Assembly: GCA_018398815.1 (NCBI GenBank)
Contig: CM031595.1
Location: 133,991,386-134,055,385, forward strand
DNA from: Conus ventricosus
Lineage: Eukaryota; Mollusca; Gastropoda; Neogastropoda; Conidae
Length of the DNA stretch: 64,000 nt
Reading direction: 5' to 3'
Shown here: positions 41,589 to 52,403 of the stretch, piece by piece
Numbering within the stretch: the first letter of the stretch is position 1
How the letters are laid out: every line of letters starts with the position of its first letter
Position numbers and translations under genes: made by a program
The notes under the pieces: model-generated
Told to the model about the DNA's origin: nothing
The model's database searches: none
The model's input: the letters and a program-made list of their open reading frames with translations, nothing else

Positions 41589-42907
41589 GGTCCGTTCCAA
41601 ACTGGACTACGGTTGTGCTGTGTACGGCTCCGCAAGATCATCTTACCTCAAACTCTTGGACCCTATCCACCATCAAGGGCTTCGTCTCTGTCTTGGAGCG
41701 TTCCGCACCACCCCTGTGTACAGCCTGTACGCAGAGGCAGGTGAACCTTCACTGTCCAACCGCAGGCTGAAACTGTCTTTGAATTATTACATCCGACTGT
41801 TCTCAGAACCGCAGAATCCTGCCTATGACTGTGTTTTTGCCCCTCCGTTCCAAAGTAAGTTTGAAACAAACCCGAAATGTATTCCGCCGTTTGGGCTTCG
41901 TATGCAGCCTCACGTGGGGGAATGCAGGTATAGACCTGGGAGTTAGTTTCCGATTTTTCCAAGTTTCCGGATCAACCTCCATGGACCTTTTTCACACCAG
42001 AGATTCGTTTTGATCTCGCAGCTTTCCGTAAGGAGTCTACCAGCTCTCTGGCGTACAAGGCTTTGTATGCCGAGCTCTGTTCCAAATTCCCATCCTATCA
42101 AAAAGTTTTCACTGACGGTTCCAAGTCTGAGGATGGAGTGGCCTGTGCAGCCTACTGCCCTGGGGCTCCTTCTCAGATATTGTTGGAACATATACATTCA
42201 GATGCTTCTGTCTATTCTGCTGAACTTACTGCTCTAGTACTGGCTTTGAAGATAATCTTCCCATTCTTCGAGGAGGGACTTTCTGGTTCTGTCGGATTCG
42301 CTGTCAGCTTTGGAGGCCATAGCTGGCCGCAACCTTCAGATCCAGAACTTTTACTTTTTTTTGAACTTTTTAGCAAGTTGAAGGCGGACGGTTACAACAT
42401 TACTCTTGCTTGGGTTCCTGGCCATGTTGGCATCGGCGGGAACGAAATGGTTGATCGTTTAGCCAAGAACGCCACAAGAGAGAAACTGTCCAACACTTAT
42501 ATCCCCTGCTCAGATGTGAAACCCAAAATTAACGATTATGTGAGAGACCTCTGGCAGGAGGATTGGAACACACAGACGAATAATAAACTCTTTCAGATCC
42601 GTCCAAACCTTAAAGACTTCCTCCCATCTACGTCGGGTGGTCGTAAAGGGGAAACGGTTCTGTGCGGCTGCACACCGGCCATTCGTATTTTACCCATTCT
42701 TACCTTTTAAAGAGTGAAGAAGCTCCGTGGTGCATTCCATGTCATGCACCACTCACAATGAAACATGTTCTTTTAGAGTGTTGGGACTTGCATGATGTGA
42801 GACAAAAAACATTTTACAGCGGAGTCCATGAAGATCTGTTCAGGGATGTCCCGCCTGACGTGACCCTTGGGTTTTTGAGAGAAATTAACATTTTTCATCT
42901 GATTTGA
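41589..42907 (+). pseudogene. ORF2 C-terminal part (RNase H) of copy 5
   Basis: The best-preserved RNase H in the window. A frame from 42063 to about 42660 carries VFTDGSKSEDGVACAAYC, a YSAELTALVLALK block and LAWVPGHVGIGGNEMVDRLA. Frame changes lie near 41920, 42255, 42340 and 42665. RNase H would remove template RNA during target-primed reverse transcription. Confidence 0.85.
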
Positions 42908-42982
42908 GATTTTACGGAAGAAGGATTTTTAACAAAGTTTCTGGTTCGTTTGTAGACGATGTCATTTAACGAGATGTGTGAA

Positions 42983-43031
<49 letters not shown>

Positions 43032-43120
43032 GACTGGTGAGTGATTTTAACGTGGTGACAGCCCTGATGTGGCCCTCTGCGGTCGGCTGGGCTATAAGCA
43101 ACATTATCTTATCTTATCTA
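41589..43120 (+). mobile_element. I/Nimb-like non-LTR retrotransposon, copy 5 (5'-truncated)
   Basis: Starts abruptly at GGTCCGTTCC, equivalent to 33006 in copy 3, with no separating bases after copy 4's tail. It holds the region between RT and RNase H (LVRSKLDYGCAVYGS onward), RNase H, the terminal cysteine motif (stop TGA 42905-42907) and a 3' UTR containing about 41 T residues (42987-43027). It ends in TTATCTTATCTA, then TCCATGAAGAT. It shares variants with copies 3 and 4. It is either an independent 5'-truncated insertion or the true 3' end of the element whose 5' end is at 28551. Confidence 0.9.
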
Positions 43121-43131
43121 TCCATGAAGAT
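43121..43131 (+). repeat. Target-site duplication TCCATGAAGAT, right of the nested composite
   Basis: Exact repeat of 28540-28550. Copy 2 resumes with CCTGTTCAGGG at 43132. Confidence 0.93.
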
Positions 43132-43410
43132 CCTGTTCAGGGATGTCCCGCCTGATGTGATCCTTGAGTTTTTGAGAGAGATTAACATTTTTCATCTGAT
43201 TTAAGATTTTACGGAAGAAAGATTTTTAACAGAGTTTCTGGTGCGTTTGTAGACGATGTCATTTAATGAGATGTATGAAAGTGTTGTTTTTTGTTTTTTT
43301 TTAATTTTTTTTTTTAATATGACTGGTGAGTTGATTTTAACGTGGTGACAGCCCTGATATGGCCCTTTGCGGTCGGCTGGGCTATAAGCAACATTATCTT
43401 ATCTTATCTT
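43132..43410 (+). mobile_element. Copy 2, displaced 3' segment
   Basis: Encodes the last ORF2 codons (FRDVPPDVILEFLREINIFHLI-type ending, TAA 43202-43204), then the 3' UTR and the ATTATCTTATCTTATCTT tail. Its variants (CCTTGAGTTTTTGAGAGAG, TGATTTAAG) match copy 1, not copies 3-5. It is followed by AACTACTAATT (43411-43421), the right duplication of copy 2. Confidence 0.93.
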
Positions 43411-43421
43411 AACTACTAATT

Positions 43422-44408
43422 ATCTGATTGTGTCACTTGTCAGTGACCAATTGAAAATGTTCAATATTTTAGATTTTGCTCTTTTCTTTTGTCGTTTTTA
43501 AAATATAAATGCTGTTACATTGTACAGGAATGTTGTTCAAGATCTTTTTATGTTGATCAATGAGACTACAGTTCATGGTTTCTATCTCAGTCTTGAAAGA
43601 AGGCTGTCCCATAAGTTGTCACTCAATCTTCTTACATGCCTTGACTGAAGTGACAGTTTTTTTCTCAGCCATTGCAATGTTACTGTCTGTCTTTGTTATT
43701 GTCTTGGGGAAGAAAACCTGGTTTAGAATTTTCTTTGTATTTCTGAAACAGAACACCCCCCGGGTTCATAAGTGCTGGCATCTGTACTGACGGGGATTGA
43801 TTGTTTAGAATAAAAATAAACACCAATGTTGGAGCTGATGACAGAAGTTTCTTCATTGAATGCTGAAGACCGAGTTCTACAGAAGCAATATTGAATCTGT
43901 GATCACTTTTTCATTTTTAGTGTGGTATGGTGGATTAAATGTGAAAAACAAATGCTTGCTGGAAAGATCGTGAAACGGTTGTGGTAAGATTATTGGTGTT
44001 TAGCAACAAAGTTTAGGAGAAATGTTTGAAATAAGAGTGCCTAAGAAAGCTCAGAAGATTGTATGTGATGAAACCCATCCTCTGTTCCCCTTTTATGAAA
44101 AGATGCCTTCAGATAGACGATTCCGGCAATTGAAATGTGAAACCACAGACTGAATTGTAGTTTCTTGCCTATTTCAATCCGTTCATTGAATAATCACTGA
44201 CCTGACCATCCTGAGTAAATGTTTAATGCTGTCGTTATAAAGATAGAGGAGAGGGTGAGGGCGAGACTTGGATAGAGAGAGAGAGGGGGGGGATGGGGGG
44301 GGGGGGGGGGGGGGTGGAGGAGAGAATGAGAGTGCAGATGTTTTGGGGGAGGGGGATGATAATCAAGTGACAATGATTTTAAAATTACCTCAGTTCTCAT
44401 CCCGTGTA

Positions 44409-44467
<59 letters not shown>

Positions 44468-44755
44468 CCCCTTTTTTTACGGTTTATTTTTAGCGTACAG
44501 CTGTTTTTATTAAATTGACTGGATGTAAAATGGGAGTGTATGTTGGGTAGAGTTATTGATTAGTTTATGTGAAAATAAGCCTTACTTTATTTATATTGTT
44601 TTTAAATTTGTGGGGATGTGCAGGTGTGAGTGCATTTGCACATTTTATATTATTCATTTGTTGTGTACTCATATGTCATGTGTTTATGTGCTCCCACCAC
44701 AACACAAAGTTCTTATGAAAGAAAATAAAGTGTCTTGAATTGAATTGTAGTTCAT
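43422..44755. other. Host DNA without a recognised gene
   Basis: AT-rich, with only short unassigned ORFs. It contains a GA tract and poly-G run (about 44264-44313) and a (TG)n repeat (44411-44467). An AATAAA near 44723 precedes no identified gene. Confidence 0.55.
44411..44467. repeat. (TG)n microsatellite
   Basis: TG dinucleotides with one interruption. Confidence 0.95.
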
Positions 44756-45062
44756 GCCTTAAGAATGCCTTTCTTCAGTATGTCACTGAGAAGCTTCACG
44801 TATATCTTCCAAGCCCAGGAAATGTCTGATGTCTGCAATATTTTGTGGCTGAGGAATATGTGTTTTTGCTTTGACGTTTGACTAGCCGGGTTCAGTCCTA
44901 TTGCCATTGGTGACATGACTTGAAAACAGTTCATTTTTTGTTAGCTTGAATTTGGATTTGTTCAGCATGAGTCCAGTAAACTGGATACAATTGAACATTT
45001 TCTCTGTGACGTGGTCAAGTGCATTTTGGTCTTCAGTAGAATGTATTCATAAAATATTTTTC
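44756..45062 (-). pseudogene. Old Ty3/gypsy reverse-transcriptase relic
   Basis: On the minus strand the translation resembles the segment after the gypsy RT catalytic box: an ALDHVTEKMF-like helix, GLMLNKSKFKLTKNE, then PQPQNIADIRHFLGL in a neighbouring frame. These correspond to the 'LxLNxxKCxF' and 'xxPxPxNxxxxRRFLG' blocks of Ty3 RT. In-frame stops and frame changes show decay. It is unrelated to the young Mag-like element at 5.6 kb. Minus-strand sequence from 45063 to 45310 may be a further part of it but is not recognisable. Confidence 0.6.
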
Positions 45063-46280
45063 ACAAAATTTTAGTTCCTTTCAAGATCACTTTCTTTGCT
45101 GTTGGTGAAACTTCTGCCACTGAAATGATTTCACCACAGCGACACTTGAAGAGTCGCAGGGGGAAGGGATCACAAAATTCTTGAGTTTTGCAGACTTTAT
45201 GTGTGGAGGAAATACCCAAACATGGCATCAAGTTTGCAGAAGACTTTGGATGCACTAAGCTTATGGGGAATTTCATTGGCCATGGAAAGAACATGGCCTC
45301 TTGTTCCATGGCTTGGTTTTGTTTCTTCAGGTCTATGTGTGCTCTTTCTCTGTCCTTCGGTGGGTGCGCACCAGTCAGTTACCTCTGTGTGATAATTATC
45401 TCAATCACTCAAATCTTTTATAATTTTCATTTCTGTTTCCACTTTCTTCAGGAATGCCATCAGAATTCATCTTGCTGTGTTGGTTTGGCTTTGTTAGTCA
45501 GAAGAATCACAACGCTGTTCCATTTGATGGGAGTTGACTCACTGTCTTCAAAGGCAATGTTGGCAGAATCCATCTTGTCCATTGCAGTTAATCCCAGGCA
45601 TTCCCCAACATCTTGACAAAGTAAATAATGTCATTGTCATCGTAAACACTGATGAGATCAGATGGCTGTTGAATTCAGACGGTGATAAATTCACTTTCTT
45701 GCCTGGATGGAGAAGTTCATTCATGACCCTCAGGGCAAGAACTGAGACAATAATGTTCACTTTTTGACATGCCTGTGTTGATCTTAGTTAAAGGAGATTG
45801 CCTTATCAGCTAGATTCAATGAGGTACACTGTGCTGTTTTACTGTTATCATGCAAGGTGGGTACTGCATATGTAGAACTACCAGATACTACTCGGTCATC
45901 TGTCACCATACTGGGCATTGCTTCTATGATGAACTGCAGCAAAATGGTTCATTTGAGAACACTTGTGGTGCACTTTAGATCTGACAGTTCTTCCACTCTT
46001 GCCACATTGTGATACCTGTGACAGTAGCCTTAGCTTTCTACTTTTTTTTAATTTTTTTTTATTGCGTATCCATCCTCCAAATTTAGCTGGAAAAGATATT
46101 CCAGTTGTCTAGAATAGGACCATAGTGAATGATGGTCGGCTGTATCGACTGTTGTTGATGCTAATTGCTGACCTGGTCATGACATCTTAGTGGTGAGCAG
46201 TGTCTATTGCTGTCATCTGGGTCCATATTTGCTTTGATGGGAAATGCTGAAATATGAGGTACATCTTTATTATGCAGATG
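45063..46280. other. Unassigned DNA, possibly further gypsy relic
   Basis: Frames of 70-140 codons exist on both strands (for example 45061-45309 minus, 45188-45616 plus), but I recognise no family and no splice-bounded exon. Being next to the RT relic, part may be eroded gypsy sequence. Confidence 0.4.
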
Positions 46281-46660
46281 GCGAAAGCTTGGCTGTGTCT
46301 GGAGTGGCACTGTCTTGTCTGTCTGTGGGCAGGGGTGGTTGGGTCTGTGGGGTGTGCTCGGCAGCTGGAGGGTGGTGTTTTTTCGCCGGTGGGCTCTGCA
46401 GTCATGAAATAGGGCTGGTACACCCACGGGGATGCTACTTTAAGGCTGTTATGAGCTGCATCCTGTAGTCTAATTTACCTCTGTTCAGGAGCAGTTATGT
46501 CCCTTGATATCTTAATGGAGTGTCCTGTGCGTGCCTGTACCCATCGTCAACACAGCGCAGGCCTCCAAGGGTGGTACAGGACTGCTCTAAAGGCAGGCGA
46601 AGACAGTGCTTCTCTGGGTCCTCCCCAGCACCTTCGGGTGTTTCTTTTTCTTTTCTTATT
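46281..46660 (+). repeat. Dispersed repeat R1, copy A
   Basis: From GAAAGCTTGGCTGTGTCTGG to CAGCACCTTCGGGTGT. It aligns along about 370 bp with the reverse complement of 54020-54386; shared blocks include GGGGATGCT, CAACACAGCGCAGGC and GGACTGCT/AGACTGCT. No domain is recognised. A family of unknown class. Confidence 0.7.
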
Positions 46661-47205
46661 ATGCAGATTGGGTACTTAGTGATCATTGATTGGGTTTTCT
46701 TCTTTCTGAAAGAAGCATGGTCAGAAAGTTTGTTCTGAGCTCTTAAATATTCTTTTACACTCTCTCCTTTCTCACTTCTTACTTGAGATTCAGCTCATTC
46801 ATAAATGATTTTCCATTTTAAAATAAGATAGTCGTTGAAAGTCATTTTGAAAATCAAATTGACCCCCCCGAGGCTCACTGAATTCAAATAACTAAAATAT
46901 CTGTTCAACTTCCATGCCCATAAATAAGATCAGGCTGATGACTTTGGCTGTTCCTTCTGCTTGTTCTGTTCACTGGCCACCAGAAAATATTGACACCTCT
47001 GGCAGCATTTTCTCCCCGTTCCTGTGCATGACAGATATTACAGTTTCTAGTGGCTTGGATGCAGGCATTTATTGCTAGACTTCCAATACCATGCATTGTC
47101 ATGCTGACAAATGATCTTTGTTATTGTTGCACTGCGCCATTTGGTTACAGAGGGCTATTATGTGGCTCTCCATTGTCATATTGGAGGATTGTAATTTTCT
47201 TGATT

Positions 47206-47207
<2 letters not shown>

Positions 47208-47281
<74 letters not shown>

Positions 47282-47285
47282 CGTG
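47208..47285. repeat. (TG)n microsatellite, followed by a (GA)n tract
   Basis: TG repeat grading into GCGTGCATGC variants; a short GA run lies at about 47356-47374. Confidence 0.95.
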
Positions 47286-47375
47286 CATGCATGCGTGTTG
47301 CGTGCGTGCTTGTGTGTGTGGGGTGTGTGTGTCCTGTGTATGTTTGAGTGTGTGGAAAGAGAGAGAGAGAGAGAG

Positions 47376-47440
47376 TCACCATGGCAATGTGGTTACCCTC
47401 ATGGACTCCCAGCTAAGAAGTCATGAGTTTGAATCCTATC
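47376..47440 (+). other. tRNA-like / SINE head
   Basis: TGGCAATGTGG (47382-47392) resembles an A box, and GAGTTTGAATCCT (47425-47437) a B box; the spacing of about 33 bp is tRNA-like. No clear tail or duplication. The vocabulary (GGACTCC, GTTTGAATCC) recalls the SINE at 19.6 kb, suggesting a related older copy. Confidence 0.45.
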
Positions 47441-47660
47441 ATAGTTATATATTTGCAGGATTTTTCTTCTTGATGGACTCCTACCTAGAATTGAGTTTGC
47501 TATGGGCTCAGCTGGGAAGACAAGGACTATACAGTCAAGTTTAATCCGCTTAATGGTTGTGTCCTGAGAATGTTTTCTAAATTTTCTGACCAACACTGCA
47601 GGTGTCTATATCTCTTCAGCTGGTTGATGCCAGGATATGAAACGGAGAGTTCCTTCATAG

Positions 47661-47814
47661 CATGCTGTCAGTTTTCATTACTTCTCCACATCTCTGCCTT
47701 GTCTTGGTTCTGTTGGGGTGACCAATAACAGCAAGAGCATGCTGTCAGTTTTCATTACTTCTCCACATCTCTGCCTTGTCTTGGTTCTGTTGGGGTGACC
47801 AATAACAGCCAAGT
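47661..47814. repeat. Tandem duplication of a 77-bp unit
   Basis: CATGCTGTCAGTTTTCATTA through ACCAATAACAGC occurs twice in a row (starts 47661 and 47738) with almost no differences, so the duplication is recent. Confidence 0.92.
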
Positions 47815-48232
47815 TCATGAGGACTGTCGTTGGGGCAGATGTGATAGTGACTCTGGAGGGACAGCTAACTGATGCTGGCTCCACCATTTAGCAAATATTG
47901 TTGTCAGTAGAACGTGGCAGGTGGTGTCCTGTATATGCTGGATCAGAACAGGCACCACTGAACACCACGTAAGTGACATGGCGCAATGCAGTGTCATATG
48001 ATTATGATGGGGTGCCTCATGATGACTTGACATTGACTGTTCCCTGTTGATATCCAGTCCTGGGACTGTGTTAAGACAGGCCAGGCTGTGGCTGTGGATG
48101 GGAGGATGGAATGAGAGGTATGGATGCAGTGCCACTGAAGTGGCACAGAAGATGAGACACCCAAAGGGAAAAAAGGGAAAGAAAGTGAAAATTTGAGAGG
48201 AAAAAATAACCGGAGTACATTTTAATTGACTT

Positions 48233-48235
<3 letters not shown>

Positions 48236-48287
<52 letters not shown>
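48236..48287. repeat. (TG)n microsatellite before candidate thioesterase exon 1
   Basis: Runs directly into TTGTTTCAG, the acceptor of the next exon, so repeat length may affect the intron 3' end. Confidence 0.95.
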
Positions 48288-48288
<1 letters not shown>

Positions 48289-48295
48289 GTTTCAG

Positions 48296-48412
48296 GTTAT
48301 TTATCACACTGGAAGATGGCCAGTACATTTGAATCTGCTCGTTTCCATGCGTTGACAGAAGTTCTGAAATTAGACATGGTCACAAAGAAACAGTTGACTT
48401 TCTTCATCCTGG
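48296..48412 (+). CDS. Double-hotdog thioesterase-like gene, candidate exon 1 of those visible
   Basis: Acceptor TTGTTTCAG ends at 48295. The open frame (first two bases complete a codon) reads YLSHWKMASTFESARFHALTEV and onward, which resembles the central helix of a hotdog fold following an expected N-terminal strand. The likely donor is CTGG|GTATGC at about 48412, leaving phase 1. This does not match the phase-0 start of the next exon I can see (51020), so at least one small exon between them is missing from my model. Upstream exons with the start codon are also not found. Such proteins hydrolyse acyl-ACP or acyl-CoA thioesters; that function is inferred. Confidence 0.45.
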
Positions 48413-48514
48413 GTATGCAATACAAAATGAAGCCAGAACTTTGGACTGTGTCCGAAAAAGAATTTTCCTTTTAAGGTCAGTGAATGGAACACACAGACAC
48501 CACACATCACACAC

Positions 48515-48571
<57 letters not shown>

Positions 48572-51019
48572 ACACACACACACATCCACACAACACACAC
48601 CACACACATGCACACACACACACACACACTGATCAGCTCTGGTAACACTTCAAAATTTTTCCTTCCAGCAGAAGGCTAAAAAAAAAAAACGATCCTTATG
48701 CAACTGCACAATGGTCCAAAATAGAATCCTGTCCCTCAAATCCAACAAAATTCATAGATCACATTCAGTTAAACTCTCTTAAACTGAACAATTTATTTAG
48801 AAGATCAATAGTTTGAGTATATGACAAAATATCATGGAAACAATTTCTGGAACTTTCTAGAAGCCTGTTGCACTTTCTGGAAGCTTCTGAGTCTTTCAAG
48901 AAACTTGTTTTAATTTTTATTTATGTTCCCATATCTGCCAATGCCATTTAAAAAAAAATGCAACCTGCTTAGTTGCTGTGCAAGGAGTATAACTGTGTTC
49001 TGTACCGATTGAAAACAATTAATACCATAAGCCAAGAATGGTAGTGGGGGAGAGGGTGGGGCGGGGACGGTATAGTCAGTTGTGGATAGCATGCTTTGCT
49101 GGCATTTCTTTAATATGCAGAAGACGCTGTTCTGGCATGTGTAGCAGAGGCTTACTTCTGGTGATGAAGTTTGCAGAATGGAATCTGTTAATCTGCATGC
49201 TGAGGCATGTTGAATATTTGCAAGTGAAAAGAAAGGTTTTCAGAACAAGCTTCTGGTAAAGTTTTAAAACAAAATGCTTTCCTAATGAGTAACACTGTGT
49301 GATGGTTAGCAATTAAATGACAAGAATACGGAAACAAACTGCAACGTTGGTGAAAATGAGCCACAGTACAAAGAAACATACAAGCCACAGCACAAGGCAA
49401 GGTTTTTGTAAATATATAATACAAAACCAACAAATGCATTTTCAACATTTTTTTTTTTACAGGCATCATGAATAGTGAATGCAGATAGTCCACAAAATAA
49501 TGTGCCCCAGATTGTTGTCAGCAGGTGAATGAAATGATTACAAGCTGATGCAGTGTTGAATTGCCCATTGCTGGGAATGTCAAATGGACAACCACGTATG
49601 CATATTAACAAAGCAGTCAAGTCATCGGTATATTGATTGAAACTGCTGACAAGATGAAAGTGTTGAAAACAAACATACATATACAGAAGCATACATACGT
49701 GTATTACGGAGTCATTGTGCATGTGTCTATGGATGTGTGTGTGAATGTCCTTTGTAAAGTTTAATGTATAGGACATATTTCCCTGGTAATTACAAGTGCA
49801 ACCACACTCTTCGCAAAAATGTATAACAAACACACAAACAGAGATACAGGTAAAATAGTACATAGATCTTATAACTAGACTTTTTCAGCGACACTAAACA
49901 CATTATAGTCTGAACAAGATTTTCTTTCATACTCTCAAAGACCTGCTCAACTGTTCATAACATGGAACAAACAAATGAAATTTTATGTAAAACAGAATCA
50001 GGCTCTAGTGGACTTCTCCAACATGGTGAACAGTCACATTGTCTCATTTTTTTACGGTGTACTGATAAGACACAGTAACAGGCTGATAAGAGTAATGAGG
50101 GTGGAGGGAAGAGGAAAGAAAATCATTCCAATGTGTATTTGATCACTCTAAAAGTGCTCTTTATTCTTCCATTTAACGTACTTGATACATGAGTGTATAA
50201 AAATATGCAAGCAAATTATTAGTCTGTTTTGAACAGGTGTCAGCGCAATTGATCTTTTCTTATCAGTGCGCCTATCCATTCATCATTTTTTCCCTTTCTT
50301 TGGCGTTTAGGGAAAGGAAAGGTCTTTGTTTGTCATCTTTTGAGCTGTCCAGCTCACAAGGGTACAGCAAGACTTTTCCCACCACCACCCCCTCTCCTTT
50401 CCCCTAGGCATGTTGAAATAAGCATGAGCAGTTTTTGATTTTACTTGCAAAAAGTCTCTGGGTTTGTTTTTTTTTAAACCAGAAGTAAATTTCCCTAATG
50501 CACGCCAGCCCGTGGCTGTCCTGAAAGTTTGGATGTGTCCAGTGGAACCTGTGTGTACAAAGGGCTGTAAACAACATTAACTGGATTGAATTGTTTCTCA
50601 GTTTGGATTGAATTGATCTCTGCCATGGGTTTTACACAAGTCCCATATGATGTTAAATTGGACAGTTAGTGTATTGTTAACCTTAGTTGCACAGGTCATG
50701 GCTGGATGCAACTGTGGCACTGTTCATTCTCATTTCTCTGGAGCCTGTCTATTTCCAGTGCTTTTAAGTGTTTGTTTATTTTCCCCTCCATGTCAGCTGT
50801 TCCCAAATCTTACTCAATGCAATGTTTGCATGTTTAACTGAGGATGAATAATCACAAGAACATGAGGATATCTTTTCATGTAGATTCTTTATTCATTGAA
50901 TAATGGTTTATCATACGAGACTGATTTTTTTTTAACTTGCTCAAGAAATCAGATCATCCCTGTGATATGTTGGTGGGTTTTTGTTGTTGTTGTTGTTTAT
51001 TTGTTGTTTTTTTTTTCAG
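48413..51019. other. Intron or unresolved region of the thioesterase-like gene
   Basis: Contains a CA microsatellite (48519-48629) and AT-rich sequence. No convincing exon was found, although phase considerations require one. ORFs at 49306-49863 (minus) and 50647-50841 (plus) show no recognisable domain. Confidence 0.45.
48519..48629. repeat. (CA)n microsatellite with interruptions
   Basis: CA repeat interrupted by CC and TC changes. Confidence 0.95.
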
Positions 51020-51244
51020 ATTAGTGTGGAAATTAGTGATCTTGGTCAGTCATCAGTGACATTGTACTCTGAAATGGTCAACAAGTTAAACAATGAAACA
51101 GTGGCCTCCTGTCTCTGCAAGATAATCCTTGTGTCCTTGGCAACACGGAGACCGGTCCCCTTACCTGACTGGTATGGTCAGATGTTTGCAGCTGCTGGTG
51201 AGCGCCAGAAAAGATCTTTGTCGCTTACAAGGACGGTTCCAGAG
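51020..51244 (+). CDS. Double-hotdog thioesterase-like gene, exon encoding the end of the first hotdog domain
   Basis: Acceptor TTTTTTCAG ends at 51019 and donor GAG|GTGAGG follows 51244; both are strong. The 75-residue frame begins ISVEISDLGQSSVTLYSEM and continues through LVSLATRRPVPLPDW. A strand ending in 'lG(x)sS', followed by 'V(x)6RRPvpLPdW', is the pattern I associate with acyl-ACP/acyl-CoA thioesterase hotdog domains. It ends in phase 0. The exon is intact and its codon use looks like that of a functional gene. The exact family (FatA/B-like versus 4HBT_2-like) is not settled. Confidence 0.7.
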
Positions 51245-51975
51245 GTGAGGCTTTCCCAGTTTTCTGTCCTGTGGTAAATTGCGAAGCCTGGATGACTTTT
51301 GCCCTTGATGGAATTCTACTTCACTTGTTCTTGTATGTGTCCTCTTTTGCTTTCTGCTACTCTCTGCAGTAGAACCAGTTCATGAAAGTTGCAACTTTTC
51401 CCCCCTCCGTTTTATTTGTGTACACAGTCACATTGTAGCACATCTCTTTGGTTAATATTTGTCTGTTTTCCTTTTTTTTTTCTTTGATGATTTCATTCTC
51501 ATTTGTCTGGTATTCTTTTTTTCTGTTATTGATTTCGTTAACTTGCTCTGACCCCAATCGGCACATTTGACATCCAAGCACCAGTTTGCTGTCAGTTCTG
51601 TGCTGCTTTGAATACTAAGTAGACATTAAAAACTTTACAAATGGCTGTTGCTTTTAACACTTGTACATGTATCATGAAATGATGAATCTAAACACAAGAC
51701 ATTCCTCCACCCCACCCAAGGCCCCTTCTGCCCTTCCCGCCACCACCCCACCCCTCTGAAAGCTTCCTGGTATACAGATAGACAGATTCTAAAGAGCGAA
51801 ACTGCAGGAGAGAAACAGGTTCATAATGAGGCTGATTGATATCTAAATCCATCTAAGATTATACATAAAAAAATTATTAAAAAAAAGAATCTGCATTGAA
51901 GAAATGAAAGGAGCAGAGAAAAGCTTTTATTGCGGAAGTGTTTACCAGATCAATGCTGTTCGTCTTTCGGAGCAG

Positions 51976-52146
51976 GTGACATCCGCATACTGTTACCATG
52001 TTACGGTGGCAGCCAGCGACACGGATGCAAATAGACACACCAACCAAGCCAGCTATGTCCGCTTCTGCTGTGATGCTGCTCAGGATGCGATCAGGGCCCA
52101 GGGTTTACGTGGATTTCACCAAGACATCGCCAGATACCCTCTGACA
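51976..52146 (+). CDS. Double-hotdog thioesterase-like gene, exon starting the second hotdog domain
   Basis: Acceptor CGGAGCAG ends at 51975, donor ACA|GTAAGA follows 52146. The phase-0 frame joins exon 51020-51244 without a shift. It encodes HVTVAASDTDANRHTNQ and SYVRFCCDAAQDAI: a 'D(x)NxHTNxxxYxRFxxDAA' pattern typical of the active-site strand and helix of hotdog thioesterases, where the Asp/Asn-His segment lies near the catalytic site. A second hotdog in one chain matches the tandem architecture of acyl-ACP thioesterases. The frame is also open upstream of the chosen acceptor to about 51904, so the exon start is less certain than its end. Confidence 0.7.
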
Positions 52147-52271
52147 GTAAGAACAGTGGGGGAAAAGGGGAAGTAATCTAGTGTGGGGGGTGGGAAGTAG
52201 CCTTGTGCCTGGATGTGTGGGTGTGTGCCTGAAGACATGTGTATTCAGTACATGCTTGGAATGGTGGTCAT

Positions 52272-52403
52272 GCAATTGATGTAACTGGAGAAGTGGACAG
52301 ACTGGCAATTGATGTAACTGGAGAAGTGGACAGACTGGCAATTGATGTAACTGGAGAAGTGGACAGACTGGCAATTGATGTAACTGGAGAAGTGGACAGA
52401 TTG
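52272..52403. repeat. Four tandem copies of a 33-bp unit in an intron
   Basis: GCAATTGATGTAACTGGAGA plus AGTGGACAGACTG, repeated four times almost perfectly (only the last copy has ATTG). The 33-bp length keeps an open frame (IDVTGEVDRLA), but it lies in the predicted intron after 52146. Confidence 0.93.

Noticed and set aside
45061..45616. Host exon on either strand
   Set aside because: Open frames exist but lack consensus splice sites at matching phases and any recognisable domain; closeness to the gypsy relic makes TE debris more likely.
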